Source: Oscillospiraceae bacterium (GTDB taxonomy: Bacteria; Bacillota; Clostridia; Oscillospirales; Ruminococcaceae). Taken from it: a stretch of 64,000 nucleotides of DNA. The stretch covers positions 43,974 through 107,973 of the forward strand of contig JAFXJT010000031.1 of assembly GCA_017532085.1 (NCBI GenBank), in the 5' to 3' direction. Position 1 is the stretch's first letter. Every line of letters starts with the position of its first letter. The position numbers and the translations under genes were made by a program. Of the stretch, positions 36,843 through 46,387 are shown one piece after another. Below the pieces are notes generated by a model. The model searched no databases, was not told the origin of the DNA, and saw only the letters and a program-made list of their open reading frames with translations.

Positions 36843-38705
36843 TTAATCATCGGGGAGCTCTGAGATAAACTGATGCAGTACCCGTGCTGTTTCCATGTTC
36901 ACGCCGGCAGTTTTTGCCAGTGCTTCGGGCGATGCAGCTTTCAGCTGTGCACGGGTTTTATAGGTCAGCAGCAGCTGCTGTGCCTTTTTTTCTCCGATAC
37001 CTTTTACTTTTGTCAGAGTCAGCGCATAACTGCTTTTTTTATGCTTGGTTTTCATATACTGTACGGAATAACGGTGCACTTCATCCTGAATGCGAGTCAG
37101 TAAGGCAAAGGCAGCCTGTTTGTCACGAAGGGAAAGCTCTCCGCCATTTGTGGCAATGGCACGGGTGCGATGCTTATCATCCTTGACCATGCCAAACAGA
37201 GGAACGCGGATCTGCATTTCTTCCAGAATGGGCGCTATGGCAGAAACATGTCCTTTGCCTCCATCCAGCAAAATCAGATCGGGCAAGACGGCAAAGCTGT
37301 TTTTTTGCGGATCGGCAGGGGGATCTGCCTGTTGTGCTTTTTGATATTCCGTAAGTCTGCGGTGGATGACCTCCTGCATAGCAGCATAGTCATTCTGCAT
37401 TTCCAGCTCACGAATAGAAAACCGCCGGTATGCAGATTTCAGCGGTCTGCCATTTTCAAATACAATCATACCAGCCACCATGGCAGCTGAGGAAAGGTTG
37501 GAAATGTCATAAGCTTCGATGCGCAGAGGCGGATGCTTGAGACCAAGCACACGTCCCAACTCTTCCAATGCCAGAAGCTCCTTGCCGGTACGTCCCATTT
37601 GCAAGGAAAGCTTTTCGCTTGCATTTTGTTTGGCACGCAGCAGCAATCGGTGTCGGATCCCCTTTTGCGGCAGAGAAAGTGCTACCGCATGCCCGGCACG
37701 CATACGCAGCAGATTGCTGAGCAGTTCAGTCTCTGCGGGCATATGCTCCAGCAGGATTGTGCGAGGCAGATCACGTCCTATGCGGCTGCTGTAATACTGC
37801 GGAAGAAATTCATCCAAAGGATGCTCGGTAAGGGCATTGCCCGAAAGATAAAAGGAAGATTGGTCATAGAGTCTGCCTTCCCGATACATGAGCACTGAGA
37901 TCACAGTGGTATCTGCCGATTGCGCCATGCCGATCACGTCGGTATCGGCAGTCACGGCATCGACAATATCCTGAGATTCTCCTGCACGGCGGATGGCAGA
38001 AATACGATCACGAAGCTTTGCGGCTTCTTCAAAATCCAATCGTTCTGAAGCGGCATACATCCGCTGTTCCACGACGGTGACGGTATGATCGCCGCCGCTT
38101 TTGATAAACTGTACGGCATCGGCAACCGTCTGTGCATATTGCTGCTGCGGGACGGTGCCTCTGCAAACGCCCATACACTGTCCGATGTGATAATTGAGAC
38201 AAGGGCGCTGCTTGCGAAAGGCGGCCGGAAAGCTTTTGCCGCAGGTTGGCAGCTGAAACAATCGGTTGACGGTATTCACGGTTTGTTTTGTGACAAAGCC
38301 GCTCATATACGGTCCCAGATGCTCACCTTCACCATTGTTCTGCACCTCGGCGGTGATTCTGGAAAAGGGCGGAGGCGAAATCCGGATATAATGATAGCCC
38401 TTATCATCCTTGAGCAAAATATTATAAGGCGGTTTATGCTGCTTGATGAGAGAGCATTCCAGAATCAGTGCTTCATATTCCGAGCCGGTTACGATAAAAT
38501 CATAGTCATATACCTGTGATACCATTTTTGCAGTTTTCGGTGTGTGATCCGGATGATCTCGAAAATAGCTGGTAACACGATTCCGCAGGTTTTTGGCTTT
38601 GCCGATATACAGGATTTTTTCCTGTTCATTTTTCATGATATATATGCCGGGCTCTGTGGTGAGCACAGCGGTTTTTTCTTGCAGATAGGATAAGCGAGGA
38701 TTCAT
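36843..38705 (-). CDS. uvrC: Excinuclease ABC subunit C
   Basis: UvrC makes both incisions in nucleotide excision repair. The 620-residue product has the GIY-YIG nuclease domain (GIYIMKNEQEKILYIGKAKNL), the UVR motif around 205-240, the C-terminal RNase-H-like nuclease region (EAYDISNLSSAAMVAGM; DLILLDGGKGH) and the terminal helix-hairpin-helix repeats (VKGIGEKKAQQLL). The start ATG overlaps the stop of the upstream membrane-protein gene, so the two are translationally coupled. Complete and typical. Confidence 0.96.
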   Translation of the reverse strand: MNPRLSYLQEKTAVLTTEPGIYIMKNEQEKILYIGKAKNLRNRVTSYFRDHPDHTPKTAKMVSQVYDYDFIVTGSEYEALILECSLIKQHKPPYNILLKDDKGYHYIRISPPPFSRITAEVQNNGEGEHLGPYMSGFVTKQTVNTVNRLFQLPTCGKSFPAAFRKQRPCLNYHIGQCMGVCRGTVPQQQYAQTVADAVQFIKSGGDHTVTVVEQRMYAASERLDFEEAAKLRDRISAIRRAGESQDIVDAVTADTDVIGMAQSADTTVISVLMYREGRLYDQSSFYLSGNALTEHPLDEFLPQYYSSRIGRDLPRTILLEHMPAETELLSNLLRMRAGHAVALSLPQKGIRHRLLLRAKQNASEKLSLQMGRTGKELLALEELGRVLGLKHPPLRIEAYDISNLSSAAMVAGMIVFENGRPLKSAYRRFSIRELEMQNDYAAMQEVIHRRLTEYQKAQQADPPADPQKNSFAVLPDLILLDGGKGHVSAIAPILEEMQIRVPLFGMVKDDKHRTRAIATNGGELSLRDKQAAFALLTRIQDEVHRYSVQYMKTKHKKSSYALTLTKVKGIGEKKAQQLLLTYKTRAQLKAASPEALAKTAGVNMETARVLHQFISELPDD

Positions 38706-39619
38706 ACATCATCTTCCTCATACTCGTAGTCCTCATCCTCATCCCAATCGTCCTCGTCGTCCTCTTCTTCCACACCGAATTCATATTCAAAGCTGTCATC
38801 ATCCGTAAGTATTGGGTTGGGATTGGCTTTGGGTGTGAGCTTATCAGCAACAGTCGAAGCTGTTTTCTTCAGCTTTTGAGAAACGGTTTCTTTTTCAGTT
38901 TGTTCTGTCAGCAGCGGAGAATCTGCAAACATGGTAGAAGTAAAGCTTTTGGATTCAGCACGGTCGCCATAGCAATCCACGCTGATATCCTCGTTGCGAA
39001 GCAAATGGATCATGGTGGTGAAGAAGAAAATATAAGCAAAGGCGTTGAGCAGGATGCTGGCATAAACACGATAGCCTGCCAGTCCCAGAAACATACCCGC
39101 AAGCATCACGGAGCAAACAATGAAAATAATACGCTGAAGCTGTTTGCTTTCAGGTGCAAGCTGCAGCAAGGAAAATGCAATGCCGGCGGAAAAGAGTGTG
39201 TGCAGAATGGTAAGCCAGAGGGAAAGTCCGTTATAGAAATCCAGCGGAATAAAATCAAATTCCAGCAGCATCAGGATCACTTCCGCAACGATATATACCA
39301 TCAGCAGGATCTTCATGGGAAGCCGTTGTCTCACCAGACGATCCATCCAGACGACACTCAGTGTAAAAAAGGCAAAGGCAAGCATCTCGATGGTATATGC
39401 CACGACTTCAAAAGGAATCACATATTTTCCGAATTTTGCCAGCGAGTAATAATAGATCAGACAAACGATGATAAATACTACAAATAGAATATTGGCAATA
39501 CGCCCCAGCTTCATACAATCCATTAAGGTATATTGCCGCTTGGGTTCGGGCTTGCGCTGCGGCGGCTCCTTCTTGGCGGAGGAGTTTTTTTTCGATTGCT
39601 TTGGCTGTTGTTTTGCCAT
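38702..39619 (-). CDS. Polytopic membrane protein with basic head and acidic tail
   Basis: I do not recognise this gene. The 305-residue product starts with about 30 Lys/Gln/Pro-rich residues, then about six membrane segments (roughly residues 42-215), then a cytosolic tail whose last 40 residues are almost all Asp, Glu and Tyr (for example DDEDDWDEDEDYEYEEDDV). The extreme charge opposition of the two ends is striking. It is coupled to uvrC by a stop/start overlap and follows purD by 38 bases, so it seems to be transcribed with the purine cluster. Its function is unknown. Confidence 0.8.
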   Translation of the reverse strand: MAKQQPKQSKKNSSAKKEPPQRKPEPKRQYTLMDCMKLGRIANILFVVFIIVCLIYYYSLAKFGKYVIPFEVVAYTIEMLAFAFFTLSVVWMDRLVRQRLPMKILLMVYIVAEVILMLLEFDFIPLDFYNGLSLWLTILHTLFSAGIAFSLLQLAPESKQLQRIIFIVCSVMLAGMFLGLAGYRVYASILLNAFAYIFFFTTMIHLLRNEDISVDCYGDRAESKSFTSTMFADSPLLTEQTEKETVSQKLKKTASTVADKLTPKANPNPILTDDDSFEYEFGVEEEDDEDDWDEDEDYEYEEDDV

Positions 39620-39657
39620 AGGCTGCCTCCTGTCCGGTTGGGAGTATCTAGGGAATT

Positions 39658-40938
39658 TCAGCGATCAGCTTCCAATGCGCGTCTGCCGATATCGGTGCGC
39701 CAATGTGCAGCTTCAAAGGAGATCTCTGCCACAGCGGCATATGCACGCTGCAAAGCGGTTTCCAGCGAATCAGCGCCGCAGGTAACGCCCAGAACTCTGC
39801 CGCCGTTGGTATAGAAAACACCATCTTCCAGCAAAGTGCCTGCATGATAAACCAATGCGTTGCTGTGCTGACCGTTCTCCTGCAGTCCCATAATCGCTTT
39901 ATGTTTTTCATAGGAAGCGGGATAGCCGCCACTTGCCATAATGACACAAGCACAGGCACCGGTTTTCCAGTACATGGGCAGTGTGTTCAGAGTCTGTGCC
40001 TCTACCGCCTCCATAATATCCAAAAGATCGGTTTCCAGCATAGGAAGCACCACCTGGGTTTCGGGATCTCCGAAACGGCAGTTATATTCAATCACCTTTA
40101 CGCCCTTGGGTGTTGCCATCAAGCCAAAGTACAGACAGCCGCGGAAGCTTCTGCCTTCTGCATTCATTGCATGGATTGTGGGCAGGAAAATCTTCTGCAT
40201 ACACTCCTCAGCAATTGCCTCGGTATAGTAGGGGTTGGGCGATACCGTGCCCATACCGCCTGTGTTTTTGCCCTGATCTCCATCCAATGCACGCTTGTGA
40301 TCCATGGAGGAAATCATGGGAGCTACCGTTTTGCCGTCGGTAAAAGCGAGCACGGAGATCTCAGGACCGGTGAGGAACTCCTCAATGACCAGCTGTGAGC
40401 CGCTTTCTCCGAAGATTTTATCTTCCATCATCGCCTTTACGGCTGCGATGGCATCATTTTCATCCTGCGCAATGATGACACCTTTACCCAGAGCAAGGCC
40501 ATCGGCTTTAATGACAGTCGGATAGCTGTTCTGCTCCTTCAGATAGGCAATGGCACTGTCAGCATCGGTAAATACCTCATATCCTGCGGTGGGAATGCCA
40601 TACTGCTTCATCAGATTCTTAGAGAACACCTTGCTGCCTTCAATGATTGCGGCAGCCTTGGAAGGGCCAAATACCTTGAATCCGTTTTCCCGCAGCAGAT
40701 CTGCCATACCCATGACCAGCGGATCATCGGGCGCTACAAATACCCAATCCACAGCAAGCTCTTTTGCCAGAGCCAGCATACCATCCAGATCGGTGGCGGA
40801 AACAGGATAGCAATCGGCATATTTGGCAATACCGCCGTTGCCGGGAGCGCAATATAACTTTGTGACACGAGGGCTTTCTGCCAGCTTCATGATGATGGCG
40901 TGCTCACGACCGCCGCTGCCTACTACGAGAACTTTCAT
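39658..40938 (-). CDS. purD: Phosphoribosylamine-glycine ligase
   Basis: PurD joins glycine to phosphoribosylamine, step 2 of purine synthesis. The 426-residue product has the ATP-grasp fold: MKVLVVGSGGREHAI at the N-terminus, KADGLALGKGV, and EYNCRFGDPETQ near the metal site, with the usual RRAL-type C-terminus. Length is typical. It is the last purine gene of the cluster and is set off from purH by an unusually long 193-base gap with several hairpins. Confidence 0.96.
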   Translation of the reverse strand: MKVLVVGSGGREHAIIMKLAESPRVTKLYCAPGNGGIAKYADCYPVSATDLDGMLALAKELAVDWVFVAPDDPLVMGMADLLRENGFKVFGPSKAAAIIEGSKVFSKNLMKQYGIPTAGYEVFTDADSAIAYLKEQNSYPTVIKADGLALGKGVIIAQDENDAIAAVKAMMEDKIFGESGSQLVIEEFLTGPEISVLAFTDGKTVAPMISSMDHKRALDGDQGKNTGGMGTVSPNPYYTEAIAEECMQKIFLPTIHAMNAEGRSFRGCLYFGLMATPKGVKVIEYNCRFGDPETQVVLPMLETDLLDIMEAVEAQTLNTLPMYWKTGACACVIMASGGYPASYEKHKAIMGLQENGQHSNALVYHAGTLLEDGVFYTNGGRVLGVTCGADSLETALQRAYAAVAEISFEAAHWRTDIGRRALEADR

Positions 40939-40945
40939 ATGGTTA

Positions 40946-41116
40946 CATCCTTTCGGTGTTGTTTTTATAGGGAGGAACGCTGTTCCTTCGGGGTCACACC
41001 ATGGGAATCGGATGTGATCCCGAAGAAACGGCGGAATGCCATAAGATACGAAAGAAACCCTTTTGCTTCCTATGGTATGGCGCAGCCTGAGAAGATGGAT
41101 TCTTCTCAGGCATACA
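40946..41116 (-). other. Structured intercistronic region between purH and purD
   Basis: The 193-base gap holds several inverted repeats and no gene: AGGAAC/GTTCCT (near 40972-40986), an imperfect GGGGTCACA/TGTGATCCC pair (near 40990-41023), and GCCTGAGAAG/CTTCTCAGGC (41083-41109). None has a T run suitable for a terminator on the minus strand. RNA processing or stability control within the purine transcript is a reasonable guess. Confidence 0.4.
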
Positions 41117-41131
41117 CCGTATCATAACAGA

Positions 41132-42316
41132 TCAGTGATGGAACAAACGCAGACCGCAGAATGCCATGGCAATGCCATACTGATCGCACTGCTCAATGAC
41201 GATATCATCACGGATAGAGCCGCCGGGCTCTACGATATACTCTACGCCGCTCTTATGGGCACGATCGATGTTATCGGGGAAGGGGAAGAAGGCATCAGAA
41301 CCGAGGCATACACCGGTATTCTGTGCAATCCAAGCCTGTTTTTCCTCTTTGGTAAAGACAGCGGGCTTTTCAGTGAACACACGCTCCCAAGCGCCGTCTG
41401 CGAGGATATCCATGTAATCCTCACCGATATAAAGATCGATGGCGTTATCTCGATCGGGACGTTTGACATCTTCACGGAAGGGCAGATTCAATACCTGCGG
41501 AGATTGACGCAGCCACCAGTTATCTGCCTTGGTGCCTGCAAGACGTGTGCAGTGGATTCTGGACTGCTGACCTGCACCGATGCCAATTGCCTGACCATCT
41601 TTCACATAGCAGACGGAATTGGATTGCGTATACTTCAGGGTGATCAGAGAAATGATCAGATCACGCTTTTTCTCGGCGGGAATCTCAGTGTTTTTGGTCA
41701 CCAGATTGGAAAGCATGCTCTCTTCGTTGATGGCAAGATCATTTCTGCCCTGCTCGAAGGTAATGCCAAACACTTCCTTATGCTCAATGGCAGCCGGCTC
41801 ATAGGAAGGATCAATCTGCACGATGTTATAGTTACCCTTGCGCTTGGTTTTGAGGATTTCCAATGCTTCCTCGGTATATCCGGGTGCAATGACACCATCG
41901 GAAACCTCGCGGGCGATCAGACGTGCGGTGCATGCATCGCACTCATCGGAAAGAGAAATCCAATCACCGAAGCTTGACATTCTGTCTGCACCTCTTGCTC
42001 TGGCATATGCGCAGGCAAGGGGAGAAAGCTCACCCAGATCATCGACAAAATAAATCTTCTTCAGAGTATCGGAAAGAGGCAGGCCGATGGCTGCTCCGGC
42101 GGGAGAGACATGTTTGAAAGAAGTTGCTGCACAAAGACCGGTAGCAGCTTTCAGCTCTCGCACCAATTGCCAGCCGTTGAAAGCATCCAGCAGATTGATA
42201 TAGCCGGGATTGCCGGATAATACTGTAATCGGCAATGCACTGCCATCTGCCATATAGATGCGGGCAGGCTTTTGATTGGGGTTGCAGCCATATTTCAAGA
42301 GGCGTTCGTTTTCCAT
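41132..42316 (-). CDS. purH: Stand-alone AICAR transformylase (PurH C-terminal domain only)
   Basis: It transfers a formyl group to AICAR, the penultimate step to IMP. The 394-residue product contains only the transformylase part of PurH: it starts with RLLKYGCNPNQKPARIY and has the catalytic Lys-His loop SFKHVSPAG, then IGAGQQSRIHCTRLAG and the C-terminal GGSIRDD. The roughly 200-residue MGS-like IMP cyclohydrolase domain of normal PurH (about 510-530 aa) is missing. The adjacent upstream gene encodes a PurO-type cyclohydrolase that would supply the missing reaction. The start at 42316 gives a complete transformylase fold, so this is not a truncation. Confidence 0.92.
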   Translation of the reverse strand: MENERLLKYGCNPNQKPARIYMADGSALPITVLSGNPGYINLLDAFNGWQLVRELKAATGLCAATSFKHVSPAGAAIGLPLSDTLKKIYFVDDLGELSPLACAYARARGADRMSSFGDWISLSDECDACTARLIAREVSDGVIAPGYTEEALEILKTKRKGNYNIVQIDPSYEPAAIEHKEVFGITFEQGRNDLAINEESMLSNLVTKNTEIPAEKKRDLIISLITLKYTQSNSVCYVKDGQAIGIGAGQQSRIHCTRLAGTKADNWWLRQSPQVLNLPFREDVKRPDRDNAIDLYIGEDYMDILADGAWERVFTEKPAVFTKEEKQAWIAQNTGVCLGSDAFFPFPDNIDRAHKSGVEYIVEPGGSIRDDIVIEQCDQYGIAMAFCGLRLFHH

Positions 42317-42376
42317 GATAATACGCTCCGTTTCTCGCCTGACGGCGGTATATGTATTAGAAATTGCTGATCGGAA

Positions 42377-43105
42377 TTATTCCGCAGCCACTGCACCATA
42401 ACGGTTGACGATTTTGCTGACAGCGGTTCCGTTTTGCGTATTGATATAACGCACGAACAAAGAAATCTTGTTATCAGCGTTCAGATGATTCCACAAAAGA
42501 GAGGTGAAGCCATCGATATCGTTGGGGATGGAAACCAGCTTGGGTTCGCCTACAAAGCTGGGCAGCGGATTGCCGTCTCCGACATATGTGTGGATGAAAT
42601 GGCCTTGTCCTGCAATGGGATTCTGATAGGAATAGGTGAAGCGCTGGCAGGAAGAAGGGTCACCATCGGCGCTTTTGAGAATCGACAATGCATAATTGAA
42701 GCCATCATTCTCAAGACGAATGATACCGGAAATGCGAGGTGTATAATTGGGCGCATCCGGCTCGAATTCACGGGAACGGAGACTCTGTTCAAAGGTGAAC
42801 TGATGATCCATGCCATCATAGATGGTGTCGGTCTGATCGCCGTTGGTGACGATCGTTTTATTTCCCAGTACACGTACCGGAGAATAGATGATCAGAGAAG
42901 GATCTGTGCACTTGCTGGGATCATATGCCTCTGTGCGCAGACCATTGCCATCGGGAACGAAAATACGGTTGCGGGAATTCTCGCTGCGGCCCATAATGAA
43001 ATAGGCTGCCACAGCAGAAATGCCATCGGCAGAACGACCGAGAATGATGCCTCTGCCGGGATAGCTGTTATTCTGAAGCTCCTGTGCCAAAGAAATCATA
43101 GCCAT
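42377..43105 (-). CDS. purO: IMP cyclohydrolase, PurO-like
   Basis: It would close FAICAR to IMP, the final purine step. The 242-residue product resembles the archaeal-type IMP cyclohydrolase family: YPGRGIILGRSADGISAVAAYFIMGRS-type start (residues about 14-40, quoted in part), NRIF, LIIYSPVRVLG, NGDQTDTI and TPRISGI. It is unrelated to the PurH MGS domain. The ATG at 43105 follows GGAGG. Placement between purN and the domain-reduced purH supports the role. Assignment is from motif memory plus context. Confidence 0.85.
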   Translation of the reverse strand: MAMISLAQELQNNSYPGRGIILGRSADGISAVAAYFIMGRSENSRNRIFVPDGNGLRTEAYDPSKCTDPSLIIYSPVRVLGNKTIVTNGDQTDTIYDGMDHQFTFEQSLRSREFEPDAPNYTPRISGIIRLENDGFNYALSILKSADGDPSSCQRFTYSYQNPIAGQGHFIHTYVGDGNPLPSFVGEPKLVSIPNDIDGFTSLLWNHLNADNKISLFVRYINTQNGTAVSKIVNRYGAVAAE

Positions 43106-43156
43106 GGGAAATACCTCCTGCACTGACCTTGGACAGATTGTCGGGTCAGTATTTTT

Positions 43157-43858
43157 TTATTCTGAAATGATGACGCGGCCGTTCTTGACTTTGATTTTTT
43201 CTTGACAGAACAGACGCACGGCTTCGGGCAGAATCTTCCATTCTGCTTGTTCCATGATTCGCTTTTGCAGTACTTCCGGCGTATCATCCGCCAGTACTTC
43301 AACTGCTTTTTGCAAGATAATCGGGCCGCCATCGCAGATTTCGTTCACAAAATGCACGGTTGCGCCACTGATTTTCACACCCTTTTCCAGTGCAGCTTCA
43401 TGCACATGAAGACCATAATAGCCTTTTCCGCAGAAGCTGGGGATCAATGCAGGGTGCACATTGATGATCTTGTTGGGATAGGCACGGCAAATCGACGCAT
43501 CCAGAATGGTCATAAACCCTGCCTGTACGATCAGATCGGCATATTCCTGATAAAAGGCTTCCAGCATAGCATTGTTATAGCTTTCCGCATCGGGAAACGC
43601 CTTGCGCTGGATCACACGGGTAGGAATCCCGTATTTTTTCGCACGCACCAGTGCATAGGCATCGGGACGTGAGCTGATGACGCATTTGATACAGCCGCCG
43701 CCCAACTCGCCGCGCTCCTGCGCATCGATCAGTGCCTGCAAATTGGTGCCGCCGCCGGAAACCAGTACAATGATATTTTTGCCGGGAAGTGTCACTCCCT
43801 CCAGCGGATCGATCCATTCGCCGGATTCGGTAAATCCAACATTACGCTCATCTGCCAT
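43157..43858 (-). CDS. purN: Phosphoribosylglycinamide formyltransferase
   Basis: PurN formylates GAR using 10-formyl-tetrahydrofolate. The 233-residue product has the Rossmann start IIVLVSGGGTNLQALIDA, the catalytic region INVHPALIPSFCGKGYYGLHVHEAAL (quoted in two parts: INVHPALIPSF and GLHVHEAAL) and SGATVHFVNEICDGGPII. It has an N-terminal extension of about 27 residues compared with typical PurN (about 190-210). The ATG at 43858 is preferred to an in-frame GTG at 43864 by AAAGGA spacing. Confidence 0.95.
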   Translation of the reverse strand: MADERNVGFTESGEWIDPLEGVTLPGKNIIVLVSGGGTNLQALIDAQERGELGGGCIKCVISSRPDAYALVRAKKYGIPTRVIQRKAFPDAESYNNAMLEAFYQEYADLIVQAGFMTILDASICRAYPNKIINVHPALIPSFCGKGYYGLHVHEAALEKGVKISGATVHFVNEICDGGPIILQKAVEVLADDTPEVLQKRIMEQAEWKILPEAVRLFCQEKIKVKNGRVIISE

Positions 43859-43878
43859 ATGCACACATCCTTTCGCGC

Positions 43879-44925
43879 TTATTCGATGATAACACCCTCA
43901 TTGCCGTCGCACAGCTCTCCAAGGATATAGGCGGTTTCGCCTGCTGCCTTGAGCGCAGCGACGGTACGATCGGCATATTCGGGTGCTACGCTGACGATCA
44001 TGCCAACGCCCATGTTGAAGGTATTGAACATATCACGCTCCGGAATATTGCCGGTACGAGCGATCAGATCAAAGATCGGCAATACCTGCACGGCATTGCG
44101 GGGGATGCGGGCAGTGATACCGGAAGGCAGGCTGCGAGGAATATTCTCATAAAAACCGCCGCCTGTAATATGGGAGATTGCCTTCACAGGCACCTGCTCC
44201 AGCAGAGAGAGAATAGGCTTGACATAGATTTTGGTAGGTGTAAGCAGTGTTTCGCCCAAGGTATCGCCCAGATCTGCAAACTCTCTTGCCAAGGTCTGTT
44301 CGCTGATATCGAACACTTTGCGGACGAGCGAGAAGCCGTTGGAATGCACACCGCTGGAAGCGATGGCGATGAGCACATCGCCGGCCTTCTGTGTATCGGG
44401 CTTCAAGATCTTCTGCTTATCCACAAGACCGACAGCAAAGCCTGCCAGATCATATTCATCCTCCGGATAGAAGCCGGGCATTTCAGCGGTTTCGCCGCCG
44501 ACCAGTGCAGCACCGGATTGCACACAGCCTTCCGCAATACCGGAAACAATATCTGCAATCTTTTCGGGCACATTCTTGCCGCAGGCGATATAATCCAGGA
44601 AGCATTGGGGCTTTGCACCGCAGCAGATAATATCATTGACGCACATCGCCACACAGTCGATGCCGACCGTGTTGTGACGATCCATCAAAAAGGCAAGCTT
44701 CAGCTTTGTGCCGACGCCATCGGTGCCGGAAACCAGAACCGGCTCCTCCATACCCTTGACATCCAGAGCAAACAAACCGCCAAAGCCGCCAATGCCATCC
44801 AGCACACCCTTGGTGACGGTACGGGCAACGTGCTTTTTCATCAGTTCTACGGCCTGATAGCCGGCGGTGACATCAACACCGGCTTTTTTATAGCTCTCGG
44901 AATAGCTATTCTTTCCATGTTCCAT
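43879..44925 (-). CDS. purM: Phosphoribosylformylglycinamidine cyclo-ligase
   Basis: PurM closes the imidazole ring to give AIR. The 348-residue product has the family start [56 protein letters not shown] and [15 protein letters not shown] and [12 protein letters not shown]. Length is typical. purF ends 54 bases upstream, purN starts 20 bases downstream. Confidence 0.97.
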   Translation of the reverse strand: MEHGKNSYSESYKKAGVDVTAGYQAVELMKKHVARTVTKGVLDGIGGFGGLFALDVKGMEEPVLVSGTDGVGTKLKLAFLMDRHNTVGIDCVAMCVNDIICCGAKPQCFLDYIACGKNVPEKIADIVSGIAEGCVQSGAALVGGETAEMPGFYPEDEYDLAGFAVGLVDKQKILKPDTQKAGDVLIAIASSGVHSNGFSLVRKVFDISEQTLAREFADLGDTLGETLLTPTKIYVKPILSLLEQVPVKAISHITGGGFYENIPRSLPSGITARIPRNAVQVLPIFDLIARTGNIPERDMFNTFNMGVGMIVSVAPEYADRTVAALKAAGETAYILGELCDGNEGVIIE

Positions 44926-44979
44926 TCCGCAACATTCCTTTCGTATTTACTATTCCTGCCGGATGGCGGCATAAGGACA

Positions 44980-46386
44980 TCAGTCCTCTTTGCCGGTCCA
45001 GCAATAGGTACAAAGCATATCGGGATCAATCCCCACTGCTTCTTTGACATCAGCAAGCAGATGGTATTTCAATGAGGTGAAGTTGAGTCGTTTTCGGATC
45101 TCCTCCACCATGGCATGATATCGTTCCGTATCATCGGTGCAGTAATCGTTGAGATATCGGTCATCGCCATCAAAATCACGAATGACCTGACGCGCAATGA
45201 GATCCATTTCTGATTTGGAACGGGAGAAGTTCAGATACTTGCAGCCGAACATACTGGGCGGACTGGCAGAGCGTACATGAACCTCTTTGGCACCGTGACC
45301 GTAAAGAAAATCCACGGTTTCCCGCATCTGGGTGCCACGTACAATAGAGTCATCCAGAAACAGGAGCTTCTTATCACGGATCAATGCTTCGACGGGAATC
45401 AGCTTCATTCTGGCAATGAGATTGCGCAGAGACTGATGCGCCGGTGTAAAGCTGCGGGGCCATGTGGGTGTATATTTGATAAAGGGTCTTGCAAAGCAGA
45501 TGCCGCTTTCGTTGGCATAGCCAATGGCATGACCGTTGCCCGAATCGGGAATGCCGGCCACATAATCCACATCGATGCCTTGATCGCGCTTTGCCAGCAG
45601 AGCACCGCAGCGATTCCGCATAACTTCCACATTCACGCCCTCATAGCAGGAGGTTGTATAGCCGTAATAGATCCATAAAAAGGCGCAGATCTTCATTTTA
45701 TTGTTGGGCTGCATGACGGTTTCGCAGTGCTCCGGTGTCATATATACGATTTCACCGGGGCCCAGATCTCTTTCATACCGATAGCCCAGATTTAAGTAAG
45801 AGAAGGATTCAAAACAGGCACAATATGCACCCTCACGCTTGCCGATGATCATGGGAGTGCGTCCCATCAGATCACGGGCTGCGTAAACACCGTTGGATGT
45901 CATCAGCAGCAGAGTCAGGGAGCCGTCGATTTTCGACTGCGCATATCGGATTCCTTCCGGAATGTTGTCGCATTGGTTGATCAGAGCAGCCACCAGCTCT
46001 GTATTGTTGATGACACTGCCGCTGGATTCGGTAAAATGACTTGCGCCATTACGGAATACTTCATCCACCAGCTCCTCAATGTTGTTGATTCTGCCAACAA
46101 TCGTCAGTGCATAGCTGCCAAGATGAGAACGGATCATCAGCGGCTGCGGCTCGGTATCACTGATACAGCCGATGCCCATCCGACCGATCATTTCGGTGAC
46201 ATCCTTCTCGAATTTAGTACGAAAAGGTGCGTTTTCAATGTTATGAATCGAACGCTGAAAGCCCATTTGACTATCATAAACGGAAAGACCGCCTCTGCGT
46301 GCGCCAAGGTGGGTATGGTAATCGGTTCCGAAGAACAAATCGGTTGTGCAGTCTTCCCGGGAAACGACACCGAAGAGACCGCCCAT
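44980..46386 (-). CDS. purF: PurF-type amidophosphoribosyltransferase lacking the N-terminal Cys
   Basis: PurF makes phosphoribosylamine from PRPP and glutamine, the first purine step. The 468-residue product has the PRPP loop LLFLDDSIVRGTQM and many PurF residues (HLGARRGG, GSLTLLLMTSNGVYAARD). However it begins MGGLFGVV where active enzymes have MCGI: the nucleophilic Cys exposed at position 1 is replaced by Gly. The nearest Cys is at residue 13 and cannot substitute. Start choice does not change this, since an upstream in-frame extension (MRHN) has no ribosome site, while GAGG precedes the ATG at 46386. It may use free ammonia or a partner glutaminase. It follows purC directly. Confidence 0.9.
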   Translation of the reverse strand: MGGLFGVVSREDCTTDLFFGTDYHTHLGARRGGLSVYDSQMGFQRSIHNIENAPFRTKFEKDVTEMIGRMGIGCISDTEPQPLMIRSHLGSYALTIVGRINNIEELVDEVFRNGASHFTESSGSVINNTELVAALINQCDNIPEGIRYAQSKIDGSLTLLLMTSNGVYAARDLMGRTPMIIGKREGAYCACFESFSYLNLGYRYERDLGPGEIVYMTPEHCETVMQPNNKMKICAFLWIYYGYTTSCYEGVNVEVMRNRCGALLAKRDQGIDVDYVAGIPDSGNGHAIGYANESGICFARPFIKYTPTWPRSFTPAHQSLRNLIARMKLIPVEALIRDKKLLFLDDSIVRGTQMRETVDFLYGHGAKEVHVRSASPPSMFGCKYLNFSRSKSEMDLIARQVIRDFDGDDRYLNDYCTDDTERYHAMVEEIRKRLNFTSLKYHLLADVKEAVGIDPDMLCTYCWTGKED

Positions 46387-46387
46387 A

